From: AP-15 sp963785565
Lineage (GTDB): Bacteria > Pseudomonadota > Alphaproteobacteria > ATCC43930 > CGMCC-115725
Assembly (NCBI GenBank): GCA_963785565.1
Contig: CAWAVV010000015.1
Span: forward strand, 142,416 to 206,415
DNA length: 64,000 nt
Reading direction: 5' to 3'
Positions 36,527 through 44,694 of this stretch are shown here, piece after piece. The translations under genes and the position numbers were made by a program. The notes under the pieces are model-generated. The model was given only the letters and a program-made list of their open reading frames with translations, searched no databases and had not been told where the DNA came from. Positions within the stretch are counted from its first letter, which is position 1. Every line of letters starts with the position of its first letter.

Positions 36527-36560
36527 CAGCTTGCCGGGTTGCCCAGCTTGCCGGGTTGCC
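36527..36560. repeat. 17-bp tandem duplication in transposase
   Basis: CAGCTTGCCGGGTTGCC at 36527-36543 and 36544-36560, followed by a partial third copy. The unit is not a multiple of three, so it shifts the frame. Confidence 0.9.
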
Positions 36561-36790
36561 CAGCTTGCGCGCGATCGTCGAAGGATTGGCCGGGCAGAGC
36601 GCGGCGCTTTACCACCTCAATCGGCGCGCGCCGTGCCGCTCGACCTTGGCGGATGCCAATCGGGGGCGGCCGGCGGCGGTGTTCGGCGCGCTCGCGAGGG
36701 CGCTGGCGCCGGTGGCGGCGGGCGCACTGAGAGGCCAGAGCGAGGCGGTGATCCGGCTGCTCGATGCGACGCCGATCCCGCTCAAGCCTG

Positions 36791-36809
36791 CCCCTGGCTT
36801 GAACAGGGG
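36791..36809. repeat. palindromic insert in transposase
   Basis: CCCCTG and CAGGGG with a seven-base loop. The stretch breaks the expected text after DATPIPLK and before the AWAEASARTRG segment. Confidence 0.6.
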
Positions 36810-37088
36810 GACCAGCGCTTGGCTTGGGCCGAGGCCAGCGCCCGCACCCGCGGGCGGAAACTGCATCTGCTCTATGACCCGCGGCAGCGCCGGCCGGTCT
36901 GGTTCGAGCTGACCTCGGCCAAGGTCGAGGACGTTGTCGCCGGCCGCACCGTGCCGATCGAACCCGGCGCCACCCTGGTCTTCGACAAGGGCTGCACCGA
37001 TTACCGCTGGTGGTTTGAGATCCGCGCCGCCGGGGCGTTTTTTGTCACCCGGCGCCAGCGCAACGCCCATTGTCGCGTGATCGCCGAC

Positions 37089-37136
37089 CACGCCGCTCGG
37101 GGCGATGCCATCCACGCCGCTCGGGGCGATGCCATC
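37089..37136. repeat. 24-bp tandem duplication in transposase
   Basis: Two exact 24-base units, 37089-37112 and 37113-37136, beginning CACGCCGCTCGG. They read in frame as repeated HAARGDAI residues. Confidence 0.9.
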
Positions 37137-37327
37137 CAGGCCGCTCGCCGGGTCAAGATCGGCCATCGCCAGCCGCGTGGCGGGGCGCCCAAGAACCCGC
37201 TCTTTGAGGTTGTCTTGCGCGAGATCGCCGTCGCCCGCCCGGACAAGGACGAGCCGCTCTAGCTGTTGACCAACGACCTCGAGCGGCCGGCCGCCGAGAT
37301 CGCCCGGCTCTACAAAGAGCGTTGGGA

Positions 37328-37345
37328 CCCCGGCTTTCGCCGGGG
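37328..37345. repeat. REP-like palindrome inserted in transposase
   Basis: CCCCGGC-TTTC-GCCGGGG, a perfect 7-bp stem with a four-base loop. It adds DPGFRRGG where relatives read directly into a hydrophobic-KWLKQNLK stretch. It resembles the REP palindromes at 38254 and 38308. Confidence 0.7.
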
Positions 37346-37669
37346 CGGGCTGTTGTTGTTCAAATGGCTCAAGCAGAACCTCAAAATCCGCCGCTTTCTC
37401 GGGCGCAGCGAGAATGCCGTGCGCATCCAAATCCATGTCGCGCTGATCGCCTTCATGCTGCTGCGCATCCTTGCATCAGACCGCCGCCCGCAGCGTCAAA
37501 GCCAGCACCGCCCTCTTGCTCACGCAAATCAAAATCGGCCTGTTCCGCCCGCTCGACCTGCGCCAAACCCACAAGCCCCCGCCCCGGCCGCCGAGCTTGC
37601 GCCCGCCGCAGCCTCAATACCGCATGGCTTTCCAATGACCCCCCGCGACAAAATCCCGGACAGCTATGC

Positions 37670-37677
37670 GCCTGCGC
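37670..37677. repeat. target-site duplication, right
   Basis: Second copy of GCCTGCGC bordering the IS. Confidence 0.85.
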
Positions 37678-37762
37678 CGGGATGATAGGGGGGAGGATCG
37701 CGGGTGACTTCGCGGTGGGCGTGATAGAGTGTGACGCGGGATCAGGGATGGTGGGGTTGGCG

Positions 37763-38152
37763 ATGATCGAGAGCTATCAGGGCAGCTGCCATTGCGGCGC
37801 GGTGCGCTTCCGGGTGCGTGCCGATTTGTCGAGTTTGCTCGAATGCAATTGTTCGGTCTGCACCAAGAAGGGGATCCTGCATCTGATCGTGATGCCGGAG
37901 GAGTTCGAACTGGTACAGGGCGGGGAGGAACTCGCAACCTATCAGTTCAATACCAATACCGCGAAGCATACCTTTTGCCGACATTGCGGGATGCACCCGT
38001 TCTATGTGCCGCGGTCCGACCCGGACAAGATCAGCGTCAATGCCCGCTGCCTCGACGGCGTCGATCCGGCGGCGCTGCGGCCGAGCCATTTCTTCGACGG
38101 GCGGAATTGGGAAGCGGCGCAGCAGGCCCGGCGCGCCGCCCAGAGAGCCTGA
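37763..38152 (+). CDS. GFA-family (glutathione-dependent formaldehyde-activating-like) zinc protein
   Basis: 129 residues from ATG 37763 (MIESYQGSCHCGAVRFRV). The zinc cysteines are in GSCHCGAV, ECNCSVCTKKG and FCRHCG, the CENP-V/GFA fold pattern. Members bind zinc and in some cases glutathione adducts; the true substrate of most bacterial copies is unknown. GTGGGG sits about 8 bases before the chosen start; an ATG at 37748 is also possible. It stands 85 bases after the IS right end. Confidence 0.82.
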   Translation: MIESYQGSCHCGAVRFRVRADLSSLLECNCSVCTKKGILHLIVMPEEFELVQGGEELATYQFNTNTAKHTFCRHCGMHPFYVPRSDPDKISVNARCLDGVDPAALRPSHFFDGRNWEAAQQARRAAQRA

Positions 38153-38198
38153 GTAATGACCGTGAGAGCGCGTTCCGATCAGATCGCGCAGGGTACTG

Positions 38199-38227
38199 AG
38201 ATTGCTTCGCTTCGCTCGCAATGACGG
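38199..38227. repeat. REP-like 'TCATTGCGAG' element
   Basis: Minus strand reads CCGTCATTGCGAGCGAAGCG and ends AGCAATCT. This is the widespread intergenic repeat type and the second copy in the window. Confidence 0.65.
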
Positions 38228-38253
38228 GTGTCTTCGCGAGGACTTTCTTGTCC

Positions 38254-38271
38254 CCCCGGCGCAGGCCGGGG
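38254..38271. repeat. REP-like GC palindrome
   Basis: CCCCGGC-GCAG-GCCGGGG, perfect 7-bp stem, between the GFA and aminopeptidase genes. Confidence 0.65.
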
Positions 38272-38307
38272 CCCACTTGTCAGACACTCATGCAGCGGAA
38301 CGGTGGA

Positions 38308-38325
38308 TACCGGCCTTCGCCGGTA
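38308..38325. repeat. REP-like GC palindrome
   Basis: TACCGGC-CTTC-GCCGGTA, perfect 7-bp stem, 50 bases before the 3' end of the aminopeptidase gene. Confidence 0.65.
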
Positions 38326-38373
38326 AGGCCGTTTGGGCAGATCTGATCTCACGAACATATGGTTCCGGGGACG

Positions 38374-40410
38374 TTAGCCGCCGATCGGCGCTGTGGCGGC
38401 GGCGAGCCAGTGGGCGGTGTCGGGGTCGACGAGAGGGGTCAGCACCTCGCGGACGTGGGCGTGATAGGCGTCGAGCCAGGCAATCTCGTCGTCGTCGAGC
38501 AGTGACGGGTCGACCAGATTGCGGTCGATCGGGGCCAGGGTCAGGGTTTCGAAGCCGAGCATTTCGCGCTCGGCCGAGCCGTTCGAGGGCTGCACCAGCA
38601 CCAGATTTTCGATGCGGATGCCGTAGGCGCCGGTCTTGTAGTAGCCGGGCTCGTTCGAGACGATCATGCCGGGCAATAGCGGCTGGGTGCTCGGCGCCTT
38701 GGAGATGCGCTGCGGACCTTCATGGACGCCGAGATAGCTGCCGACACCATGGCCGGTGCCGTGGTCGTAATCGAGCCCGGCCTGCCACAGGCCGCGCCTT
38801 GCGAAGCCGTCGAGCTGGGTCCCGGTCGTCCCTTTCGGGAAGCGCGCCAAGGCCAGCGCGATGTGGCCCTTCAGAACGCGGGTAAAGCGGTCGCACATCT
38901 CGGGCGAGGGCTCGCCGATCGCGACCGTGCGGGTGACGTCGGTCGTGCCGTCGAGATACTGAGCGCCGGAATCCAGCAGGTAGAGCGTGCCGGGTTCGAG
39001 CCGCTTTTCGGTCTCGGGCATCGCCCGGTAATGGACGATGGCGCCGTTCGACCCGGCGCCCGAGATCGTCGGGAAGCTCAGGTCGCGGAAATATTCGCCC
39101 TCGCGGCGGAAGGCTTCGAGCCGGTCGCTGGCGGCGATCTCGGAGAGGCCGCCCTTGGGCGCCTCGTGCATCAGCCAGGCGAGGAACCGGGTCAACGCCG
39201 CGCCGTCGCGGCGGTGGGCGGCGCGGGCGCCGTCGACCTCGACCATGTTCTTGCAAGCCTTGGGCAACACGCACGGGTCGGCGGCGCGGTGGATCCTGGC
39301 CCCGGCCGCGTCGAGCCGGTCGAAGACCCACGAGGCGGCGCTCGCCGGGTCGGTCTGGACCAGCCCACCCTCGCCGGCGAGCGCGTCGAGCGCCGGCCCC
39401 AGCTCATCGGGCACGGCGATTGCGACGCCGTTGCCGAGATGGCGGTCGAGGCCGAGGACCAGTTTGCGCCGGTCGATGAACAGGGTGACCGTCGCGTCAT
39501 TGCGCAGAATGGCAAAGGACAATGGCAACGGCGTGTGCGGAACATCGCCGCCACGGATGTTTAAGAGCCAGGCGATCAATTCGGGCATCGTCAATACTGC
39601 CGCGGCGACCCCTTCCCCGGCCAAGCCACGGGCGAGCCGGGTGCGTTTGGACTGCGCGCTCTCGCCGGCAAATTCCTCGGCATGCGGCACGACCGGCGCC
39701 AGGGGCGCCGCTGGCTGGCCGGGCCAGACCCGGTCGAGCGGGTTACTGGCGACGGCGCGCAGGGTTGCGCCGGCCTTTTCGGCCGCGGCGCGAAACCGCT
39801 CGACCTCTTGCGGAGTGTGCAGCCACGGGTCGTAGCCGAGCACGGCGCCGGCGGTCAGGGCCGCGCCGATCCAGCGCGCCGGCGGCTCGTCGATCAGGTG
39901 ATGGATCTCGAACAGATCGCCGTCGACCTGCTGGGCCGCCTGCAGGGTGTAGCGGCCGTCGACGAACAGCGCGGCGCGATCGCGCAATACGACCGCGAGG
40001 CCGGCCGAGCCGGTAAAGCCGGTCAGCCAGGCGAGGCGCTGGCCACGCGGCGGCACGTATTCGCCCTGGTGTTCGTCCGAGCGCGGCACGACAAAGCCGT
40101 CGAGCCCGCGCGCGCTCAGCTCGCGGCGCAGGCGCGCAAGCCGCTCCGCGCGAGACAGAAGCGTGAAATCGGCGCGAGCCAGACCGTCGTGGTATCCGGC
40201 AGCCAACTGCGCCCGCAGCGCTTCAAGCGCCCCGGCGAGGGCCGGGGTGACCGGATCGGCGACGAGTATGTGCCAGCTCGTGCCGATCTCGGCCGGGGCC
40301 CCGAGCACGCCGGCAATCAGCGCCTCAACCGCTTCCGGGTCATAGGCCGACCGCGCCTCGCGCAGCAGCCGAGCCAAGTCGCCCCGGTTGGGGGCCGATC
40401 CATTCACCAT
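38374..40410 (-). CDS. aminopeptidase P family (Xaa-Pro) metallopeptidase, M24B
   Basis: 678 residues. Removes N-terminal residues before proline. Metal ligands are in DSGAQYLDGTTDVTRT (two Asp), GHGVGSYLGVHEGP (His), VSNEPGYYKTG (Glu) and GIRIENLVLV (Glu). Two creatinase-like N-domains precede the catalytic domain, the first starting RLARLRRELSARGLDGFVVP. About 90 residues ahead of that (LAGALEALRAQLAAGYHDG...) form an extension not usual in the family. ATG at 40408-40410 has GGAGCAGG just upstream. Divergent from the DUF1127 gene. Confidence 0.9.
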   Translation of the reverse strand: MVNGSAPNRGDLARLLREARSAYDPEAVEALIAGVLGAPAEIGTSWHILVADPVTPALAGALEALRAQLAAGYHDGLARADFTLLSRAERLARLRRELSARGLDGFVVPRSDEHQGEYVPPRGQRLAWLTGFTGSAGLAVVLRDRAALFVDGRYTLQAAQQVDGDLFEIHHLIDEPPARWIGAALTAGAVLGYDPWLHTPQEVERFRAAAEKAGATLRAVASNPLDRVWPGQPAAPLAPVVPHAEEFAGESAQSKRTRLARGLAGEGVAAAVLTMPELIAWLLNIRGGDVPHTPLPLSFAILRNDATVTLFIDRRKLVLGLDRHLGNGVAIAVPDELGPALDALAGEGGLVQTDPASAASWVFDRLDAAGARIHRAADPCVLPKACKNMVEVDGARAAHRRDGAALTRFLAWLMHEAPKGGLSEIAASDRLEAFRREGEYFRDLSFPTISGAGSNGAIVHYRAMPETEKRLEPGTLYLLDSGAQYLDGTTDVTRTVAIGEPSPEMCDRFTRVLKGHIALALARFPKGTTGTQLDGFARRGLWQAGLDYDHGTGHGVGSYLGVHEGPQRISKAPSTQPLLPGMIVSNEPGYYKTGAYGIRIENLVLVQPSNGSAEREMLGFETLTLAPIDRNLVDPSLLDDDEIAWLDAYHAHVREVLTPLVDPDTAHWLAAATAPIGG

Positions 40411-40541
40411 CGCCTGCTCCTCTTCCCGCGCCGGCAATCTGAAACCCGGCATAGCTGAATTGCAACAACCCTCTAGCTGATGGTGCGGCGCAACACCAAA
40501 TCTATTGCAGCGCAGCAAGAGCGACGCACGGAGTCTATGCA

Positions 40542-40772
40542 ATGTCGTTTCTCAACCTCTTCGTTTCAGCCGGTAAGGCTTTTTCGGCCTGGCGCCGCCG
40601 GGAGCGGGCTTATGCCGAGCTAATGGCGCTCGATGACCGTTCGCTCGCCGATATCGGGGTTCGCCGCTCGCAGATCCGCGCCCTGGTCGAGGGCGATTCC
40701 CCGCGCGATCGCCCGACGGAGCCTGCCCCTTCGCGGAAGGAGGCGGTCTTCGGACGCCGGAAGGCGGCCTGA
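40542..40772 (+). CDS. DUF1127 (YjiS-like) small protein
   Basis: 76 residues. The family core AWRRRERAYAELMALDDRSLADIGVRRSQI is present, an Arg-rich helix-turn-helix-sized motif common in alphaproteobacteria, where some members bind RNA or act in nutrient responses. ATG 40542 follows ACGGAG by about 6 bases. The opposite strand over the whole gene is an open extension of prmA. A 9-bp stem hairpin follows at 40801. Confidence 0.8.
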   Translation: MSFLNLFVSAGKAFSAWRRRERAYAELMALDDRSLADIGVRRSQIRALVEGDSPRDRPTEPAPSRKEAVFGRRKAA

Positions 40773-41724
40773 CCGGTCCTTGACCCGAACCTGATCGATA
40801 GATGGGGGCTTTGGCCCCCATCGCCATTTGTGGAGCCGGCATTTTCGGAGCTGTCCCGGCGCGTAAAATCAACGTCGACCAGCCGGCGATGACGATCCGC
40901 CGTTCGAGCACGATGCCCAGGCCGCGATGCGGCGCCAGCACGATCGGCTCCTGGCGGCGCAGCAACCCCGACAGCACCGCCCGCCCGCCGGGAGCGAGGT
41001 GACGCGCGAGGTCGGCGGCCAGCAGCGCCAGCGGGCGCGCCAGAATATTCGATAGGATCAAATCATAGCCCCGCCGGCGTATTGCTAGGCCGCGATATCC
41101 CGGGAAGCAGCCGAGCCGCACCAGGCCGGCGACTGAGTTGCGCGCAATATTGTGGCGGGCGACCGCGACCGAGCCTGGATCGATATCGCCGGCCGATACC
41201 CTGCGCCGCAGCAGCTTGGCCGCGGCGATCGACAGGATTCCGGTCCCGGCGCCGATATCCAGCGGATGCGCTATCCGGCGCCTTCGCGCCAGTGTCTGCA
41301 AGGCTAAGAGACAGCCGCGGGTCGAGGGATGCTCGCCGGTGCCGAAGGCCGTCGCCGCGTCGAGCGCGACGCCGATCGCCCCCACCGGCACCCCGCCGCG
41401 ATGATGCGAGCCATAGACAAAGAAGCGGCCGATCCGCAGCGGCCGAAAAGCGAGCTGGTTTTCCGTGAGCCAGTCGCGATCAGACAGTTTCTCCTCGGCG
41501 ATCTCGACGAGTTCTCCTCCACCCGCCGCGGCGGCAAGCGCGAGTCGCGCCGACAGGTCCGGGGTCAGCATCGGAGATTGCGGATAGGCTTCGAGGCGCC
41601 ATTCGTCGGGTGCGGTCTCGAAGGCCGACACGGCTGCGGCGATATCGTCGAGGAGCGTAAAGACCGCACTCGCCGCTGCGGCCCCGCGGACCCGGGCGTG
41701 GAGGTGGCGGACGCCAGCGCTCAC
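40552..41724 (-). CDS. prmA: ribosomal protein L11 methyltransferase PrmA, with C-terminal run-on
   Basis: Methylates ribosomal protein L11 with SAM. The SAM motif PLDIGAGTGILSIAAAKLL, the substrate-side TAFGTGEHPSTRGCLLAL, YDLILSNILARPLALLA and the final strand GWSTLILRA all match PrmA. That core is about 290 residues. The frame has no stop where PrmA normally ends (about 40850). It runs on for ~100 Arg/Pro-rich residues through the hairpin and the whole antisense of the DUF1127 gene to 40552. The start is GTG 41724, or TTG 41733. Downstream of dnaB by 33 bases. Confidence 0.85.
   Translation of the reverse strand: MSAGVRHLHARVRGAAAASAVFTLLDDIAAAVSAFETAPDEWRLEAYPQSPMLTPDLSARLALAAAAGGGELVEIAEEKLSDRDWLTENQLAFRPLRIGRFFVYGSHHRGGVPVGAIGVALDAATAFGTGEHPSTRGCLLALQTLARRRRIAHPLDIGAGTGILSIAAAKLLRRRVSAGDIDPGSVAVARHNIARNSVAGLVRLGCFPGYRGLAIRRRGYDLILSNILARPLALLAADLARHLAPGGRAVLSGLLRRQEPIVLAPHRGLGIVLERRIVIAGWSTLILRAGTAPKMPAPQMAMGAKAPIYRSGSGQGPVRPPSGVRRPPPSAKGQAPSGDRAGNRPRPGRGSASGEPRYRRANGHRAPLARHKPAPGGARPKKPYRLKRRG
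40801..40822. terminator. GC hairpin between convergent genes
   Basis: GATGGGGGC-TTTG-GCCCCCATC, a perfect 9-bp stem. No T-run follows on the plus strand and the minus side is only moderately AT-rich, so terminator activity is uncertain. It lies inside the extended prmA reading frame. Confidence 0.5.
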
Positions 41725-41757
41725 CGGGCCCAAGTCTCGAACGGCGCGGCGGGCCGG

Positions 41758-43281
41758 TCATGCCCCCGCCGGCAGGTGATCGGGGCGCGACAAATTATCG
41801 AACTTGGTGGTCTCGGCATCAAAATAGAGATTGATCGAGCCGATCGGGCCGTGCCGTTGCTTTGCCACGATAATTTCAGCCAGCCCGTGGATCTTGTTAA
41901 GATCGTCATGCCATTTATCATAGCGCTCATTGTACTTTATATCGTCTTCCCCGGGGCGCTTCGTCGGTTCACGACCATCATAGTATTCCTGACGGTAGAT
42001 GAACATGACGACGTCGGCATCCTGCTCGATCGACCCCAATTCACGCAGATCGGCCAGCATCGGCCGCTTGTCCTCGCGCTGCTCGACCGCGCGCGAGAGC
42101 TGCGACAGCGCCAGCACCGGAACATCGAGTTCCTTGGCCAGCGCTTTCAGCCCGCGGGTGATGTCGGAAATCTCCTGCACCCGGTTTTCGAGCGAGCGCA
42201 CCTGAACCGAGGGGCGCAGCAGTTGCAGATAGTCGACGACGATCAGCCCCAGCCCTTGCTGACGCTTCAGCCGCCGCGCGCGCGTGCGCAACGCCGAGAC
42301 GGTCAGCGCCGGGGTGTCGTCGATGAACAGTTTCAATGCCTGAAGGTGATGGCTCGCCAGGACAACGCGATCGAAGTCCTCGTGGCTGACATCACCGCGG
42401 CGAATGCGGTCGGAGGAGACGCTCGACTCCTCGGCGAGGATGCGGGTGGCGAGCTGTTCGGTCGACATTTCGAGCGAAAAGAACCCGACGACAGCGCCGT
42501 CCTCGGCGCCCAGGCGGCCGTCTGGCAGACGCATCGGCTTATAGGCGCGGGTAGCGTTGAAGGCGATGTTGGTCGCCAGCGCCGTCTTTCCCATCGACGG
42601 CCGCCCGGCGAGAATGACCAGATCGGACGGATGCAGCCCGCCGAGCTTTTTGTCGAGGTCAATAAACCCGGTGGCGACGCCGACAATCTTGCCGCTCTTC
42701 TTGAACGCTGATTCGGCGATGGTGATGGCGCTGGTCAGCGCCGCGCCAAAGTCGCGAAACCCGCCTTCGGCCTGACCGGCGGTGGCCAGATCGAACAACT
42801 TTTTTTCCGCTCGCTCGATCTGCTCGATCGCCCGGTCGTCGAGATCGTGGCGAAAGGCGTCGTTGACGACATCCTCGCCCAGCGCGATCAGCTGGCGGCG
42901 CAGATAGAGGTCGTGGATCGCGCGCCCGTAATCCTCGGCATTGATGATCGTCACCGCAGCAGCGGCGAGATGGACCAGATATTGCGCGCCGCCGATCTCT
43001 CCCAGCGCACCGTCCTGGTCGAACAGATTTTTCAACGTCACCGGGTTGGCGATCTGCCCGCGCTCGACCAGTTTGCCGATCGCCGCATAGATGCGGGCGT
43101 GCACGGCGTTGCCGAAATGCTCCGCCTGCAGGAATTCCGACACTCGGGGATAGGCTGCATTATTGATCAGCAGCGCACCCAGCAACGCCTGCTCGGCCTC
43201 GCTGTTATAGGGCGGGGTGCGGATCAGCTCGGGGTCGGCGTCGCGCAGCGGCGTGACGCGGGAGGCGGTCATCGTTTCCAT
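41758..43281 (-). CDS. dnaB: replicative DNA helicase DnaB
   Basis: 507 residues from ATG 43279-43281 (METMTASRVTPL). N-terminal primase-binding domain (PPYNSEAEQALLGALLINN) and RecA-like helicase domain. Walker A is GRPSMGKTALATNIA, then FFSLEMSTEQLATRIL, Walker B LIVVDYLQLLRP and SQLSRAVEQREDKRPMLADLRELGSIEQDADVVMFIYR. The hexamer unwinds DNA at the fork. Downstream of the rpsF-rplI block, its usual neighbour. Confidence 0.96.
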   Translation of the reverse strand: METMTASRVTPLRDADPELIRTPPYNSEAEQALLGALLINNAAYPRVSEFLQAEHFGNAVHARIYAAIGKLVERGQIANPVTLKNLFDQDGALGEIGGAQYLVHLAAAAVTIINAEDYGRAIHDLYLRRQLIALGEDVVNDAFRHDLDDRAIEQIERAEKKLFDLATAGQAEGGFRDFGAALTSAITIAESAFKKSGKIVGVATGFIDLDKKLGGLHPSDLVILAGRPSMGKTALATNIAFNATRAYKPMRLPDGRLGAEDGAVVGFFSLEMSTEQLATRILAEESSVSSDRIRRGDVSHEDFDRVVLASHHLQALKLFIDDTPALTVSALRTRARRLKRQQGLGLIVVDYLQLLRPSVQVRSLENRVQEISDITRGLKALAKELDVPVLALSQLSRAVEQREDKRPMLADLRELGSIEQDADVVMFIYRQEYYDGREPTKRPGEDDIKYNERYDKWHDDLNKIHGLAEIIVAKQRHGPIGSINLYFDAETTKFDNLSRPDHLPAGA

Positions 43282-43389
43282 GTGAAAGACTACCACCCGC
43301 CGCGCGACGGGGCCGCGTTCAGAAGAACTCACACCCTGTGCAAGGCGTGGATACTTCGCGCACCCGGAGCGGCTCGCCCCGAGTCGGGT

Positions 43390-44616
43390 TCAGGCGGCTT
43401 GATCGGCGACGCCGGCGCGGGCGCGCTCCCAGTCGAGCATATAGTCGCGGGTCAGCGGCACGGTATCGACCGCCTTGGCGAGCTGCATCTGAAAGACGAG
43501 GTGGCCGGCGCGCCGGAATGCGATTTCCGAGCCGACCAGATACATCTCCCACATCCGGCAAAAGCGCTCGTCATAGATCGTACGCAGGCGATCGCGGTTC
43601 TGCTCGAACCGGCGGCGCCACAGCTTCAATGTCTGGGCGTAATGCAGGCGCAGGATCTCAATGTCGGTGATCCACAGCCGCAGCCGCTCGACTACCGGCA
43701 CCACCTCCGAGAGGGCCGGCGCGTAGCCGCCGGGGAAGATGTATTTGCGAATCCAAGGATGGGTCGAGCCCGGCCCGTCCATCCGGCCGATCGAATGCAG
43801 CAGCGCCACCCCGTCCGCGGCCAGCAGCGCCTTCACCTTGGCGAAAAACTGGCCGTAGTGGTTGATGCCGACATGCTCGAACATGCCGACGGAAACGATC
43901 CGGTCGTACTCGCCGTTTTCCTCGCGATAATCGCGCAGATAAAAGCGCACGCGGTCGGACAGTCCCGCCGCGGCGGCGCGGCGCGTCGCCACCTTGTGCT
44001 GCTCGACCGAGAGCGTGAGCCCGGTTACCTCGGCGCCGCATTCGCCGGCAAGATAAAGCGCCAGACCGCCCCAGCCCGAGCCGATGTCGAGCACCCTATG
44101 CCCAGGGCGGATCATCAGCTTTGCCGCGATATGGCGTTTCTTGTCGAGCTGCGCGGCATCGAGGTCGTCGACCCGATCATGAAAATAGGCACACGAATAC
44201 TGACGGTCCTTGTCGAGAAACAGCTCGTACAGCTGGTCCGACAGATCGTAGTGGTGCGCCGCGTTCTGCCGGGCGCGAGAGAGCGGGTTGTATTGATGAA
44301 GCCGCCGCCACAGAGCGAACGAGCCATTCATCAGCTGCGACAACACGCCCTCAGGCATGGTCTCGAGATTGAGGACGAGCAGGTCGATCAAATCGTAGAG
44401 GCTGCCTTTCTCGATCGTCAGCGTCCCATCCATAAAGGCTTCGGGCAAATAGAGACGTGGTCTGACGACGAGCTTCCAGTGCAGCGCCGGGTCGCGAAGC
44501 CGGATGGCGACGCTCGGACCCGGCGCCGCCGCGATGGTATGGGTCCTTCCGCGGGCGTCGGTGATGCGGAGCCGACCGACGGTGATGACTCGCTCGAAAA
44601 GACGCGTGAGCAGCAT
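43390..44616 (-). CDS. cyclopropane-fatty-acyl-phospholipid synthase family methyltransferase
   Basis: 408 residues. SAM-dependent enzyme of the CFA synthase family that normally adds a methylene to unsaturated acyl chains of membrane lipids. Family text: AHHYDLSDQLYELFLDKDRQYSCAYF, SAM loop VLDIGSGWGGLALYLA, GLTLSVEQHKVA, DRIVSVGMFEHVG and YIFPGGYAPALSEV. It sits between rplI and dnaB on the same strand and may be co-transcribed. Related family members make other lipid methylations, so the exact product is not certain. Confidence 0.88.
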   Translation of the reverse strand: MLLTRLFERVITVGRLRITDARGRTHTIAAAPGPSVAIRLRDPALHWKLVVRPRLYLPEAFMDGTLTIEKGSLYDLIDLLVLNLETMPEGVLSQLMNGSFALWRRLHQYNPLSRARQNAAHHYDLSDQLYELFLDKDRQYSCAYFHDRVDDLDAAQLDKKRHIAAKLMIRPGHRVLDIGSGWGGLALYLAGECGAEVTGLTLSVEQHKVATRRAAAAGLSDRVRFYLRDYREENGEYDRIVSVGMFEHVGINHYGQFFAKVKALLAADGVALLHSIGRMDGPGSTHPWIRKYIFPGGYAPALSEVVPVVERLRLWITDIEILRLHYAQTLKLWRRRFEQNRDRLRTIYDERFCRMWEMYLVGSEIAFRRAGHLVFQMQLAKAVDTVPLTRDYMLDWERARAGVADQAA

Positions 44617-44694
44617 CGTGACGAGGCCGAAGAAGGAACTGACATCCCACTATTTATGAAGTGGCAAAGCAAACGCAAGACGTTCAGGGAATGA

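Larger units (their letters stand above)
36373..37640 (+). pseudogene. IS4-family transposase, broken
   Basis: Starts GTG 36373 (VPFNPSAFHRLLKPLDRRVM), with an N-terminal DUF4372-like region. The DDE-type core keeps RLLDATPIPLK, KLHLLYDPRQRRPVWFEL, FDKGCTDYRWWFEI, LLTNDLERPAAEIARLYKERW and LKQNLKIRRFLGRSENAVRI. The reading is interrupted by a one-base shift near 36501, a 17-base tandem duplication at 36527-36560, an insert at about 36787-36810, an amber codon at 37260-37262 and an insert at about 37326-37348. It cannot make an active enzyme. Confidence 0.88.
36272..37669. mobile_element. IS4-type insertion sequence, 1398 bp, decayed inside
   Basis: Perfect 21-base terminal inverted repeats at 36272-36292 (begins GCATAGCTGTCCGGG) and 37649-37669 (complement), flanked by the 8-base duplication GCCTGCGC. 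Removing the element and one duplication restores the palindrome ATCCCGGC-CTGC-GCCGGGAT, so it jumped into the loop of a REP-like repeat. The only content is a broken transposase gene. Confidence 0.9.

Noticed and set aside
42847..44694. 615-residue plus-strand open frame
   Set aside because: It is the exact antisense of dnaB and the cyclopropane-synthase-like gene; composition is typical of high-GC shadow frames.
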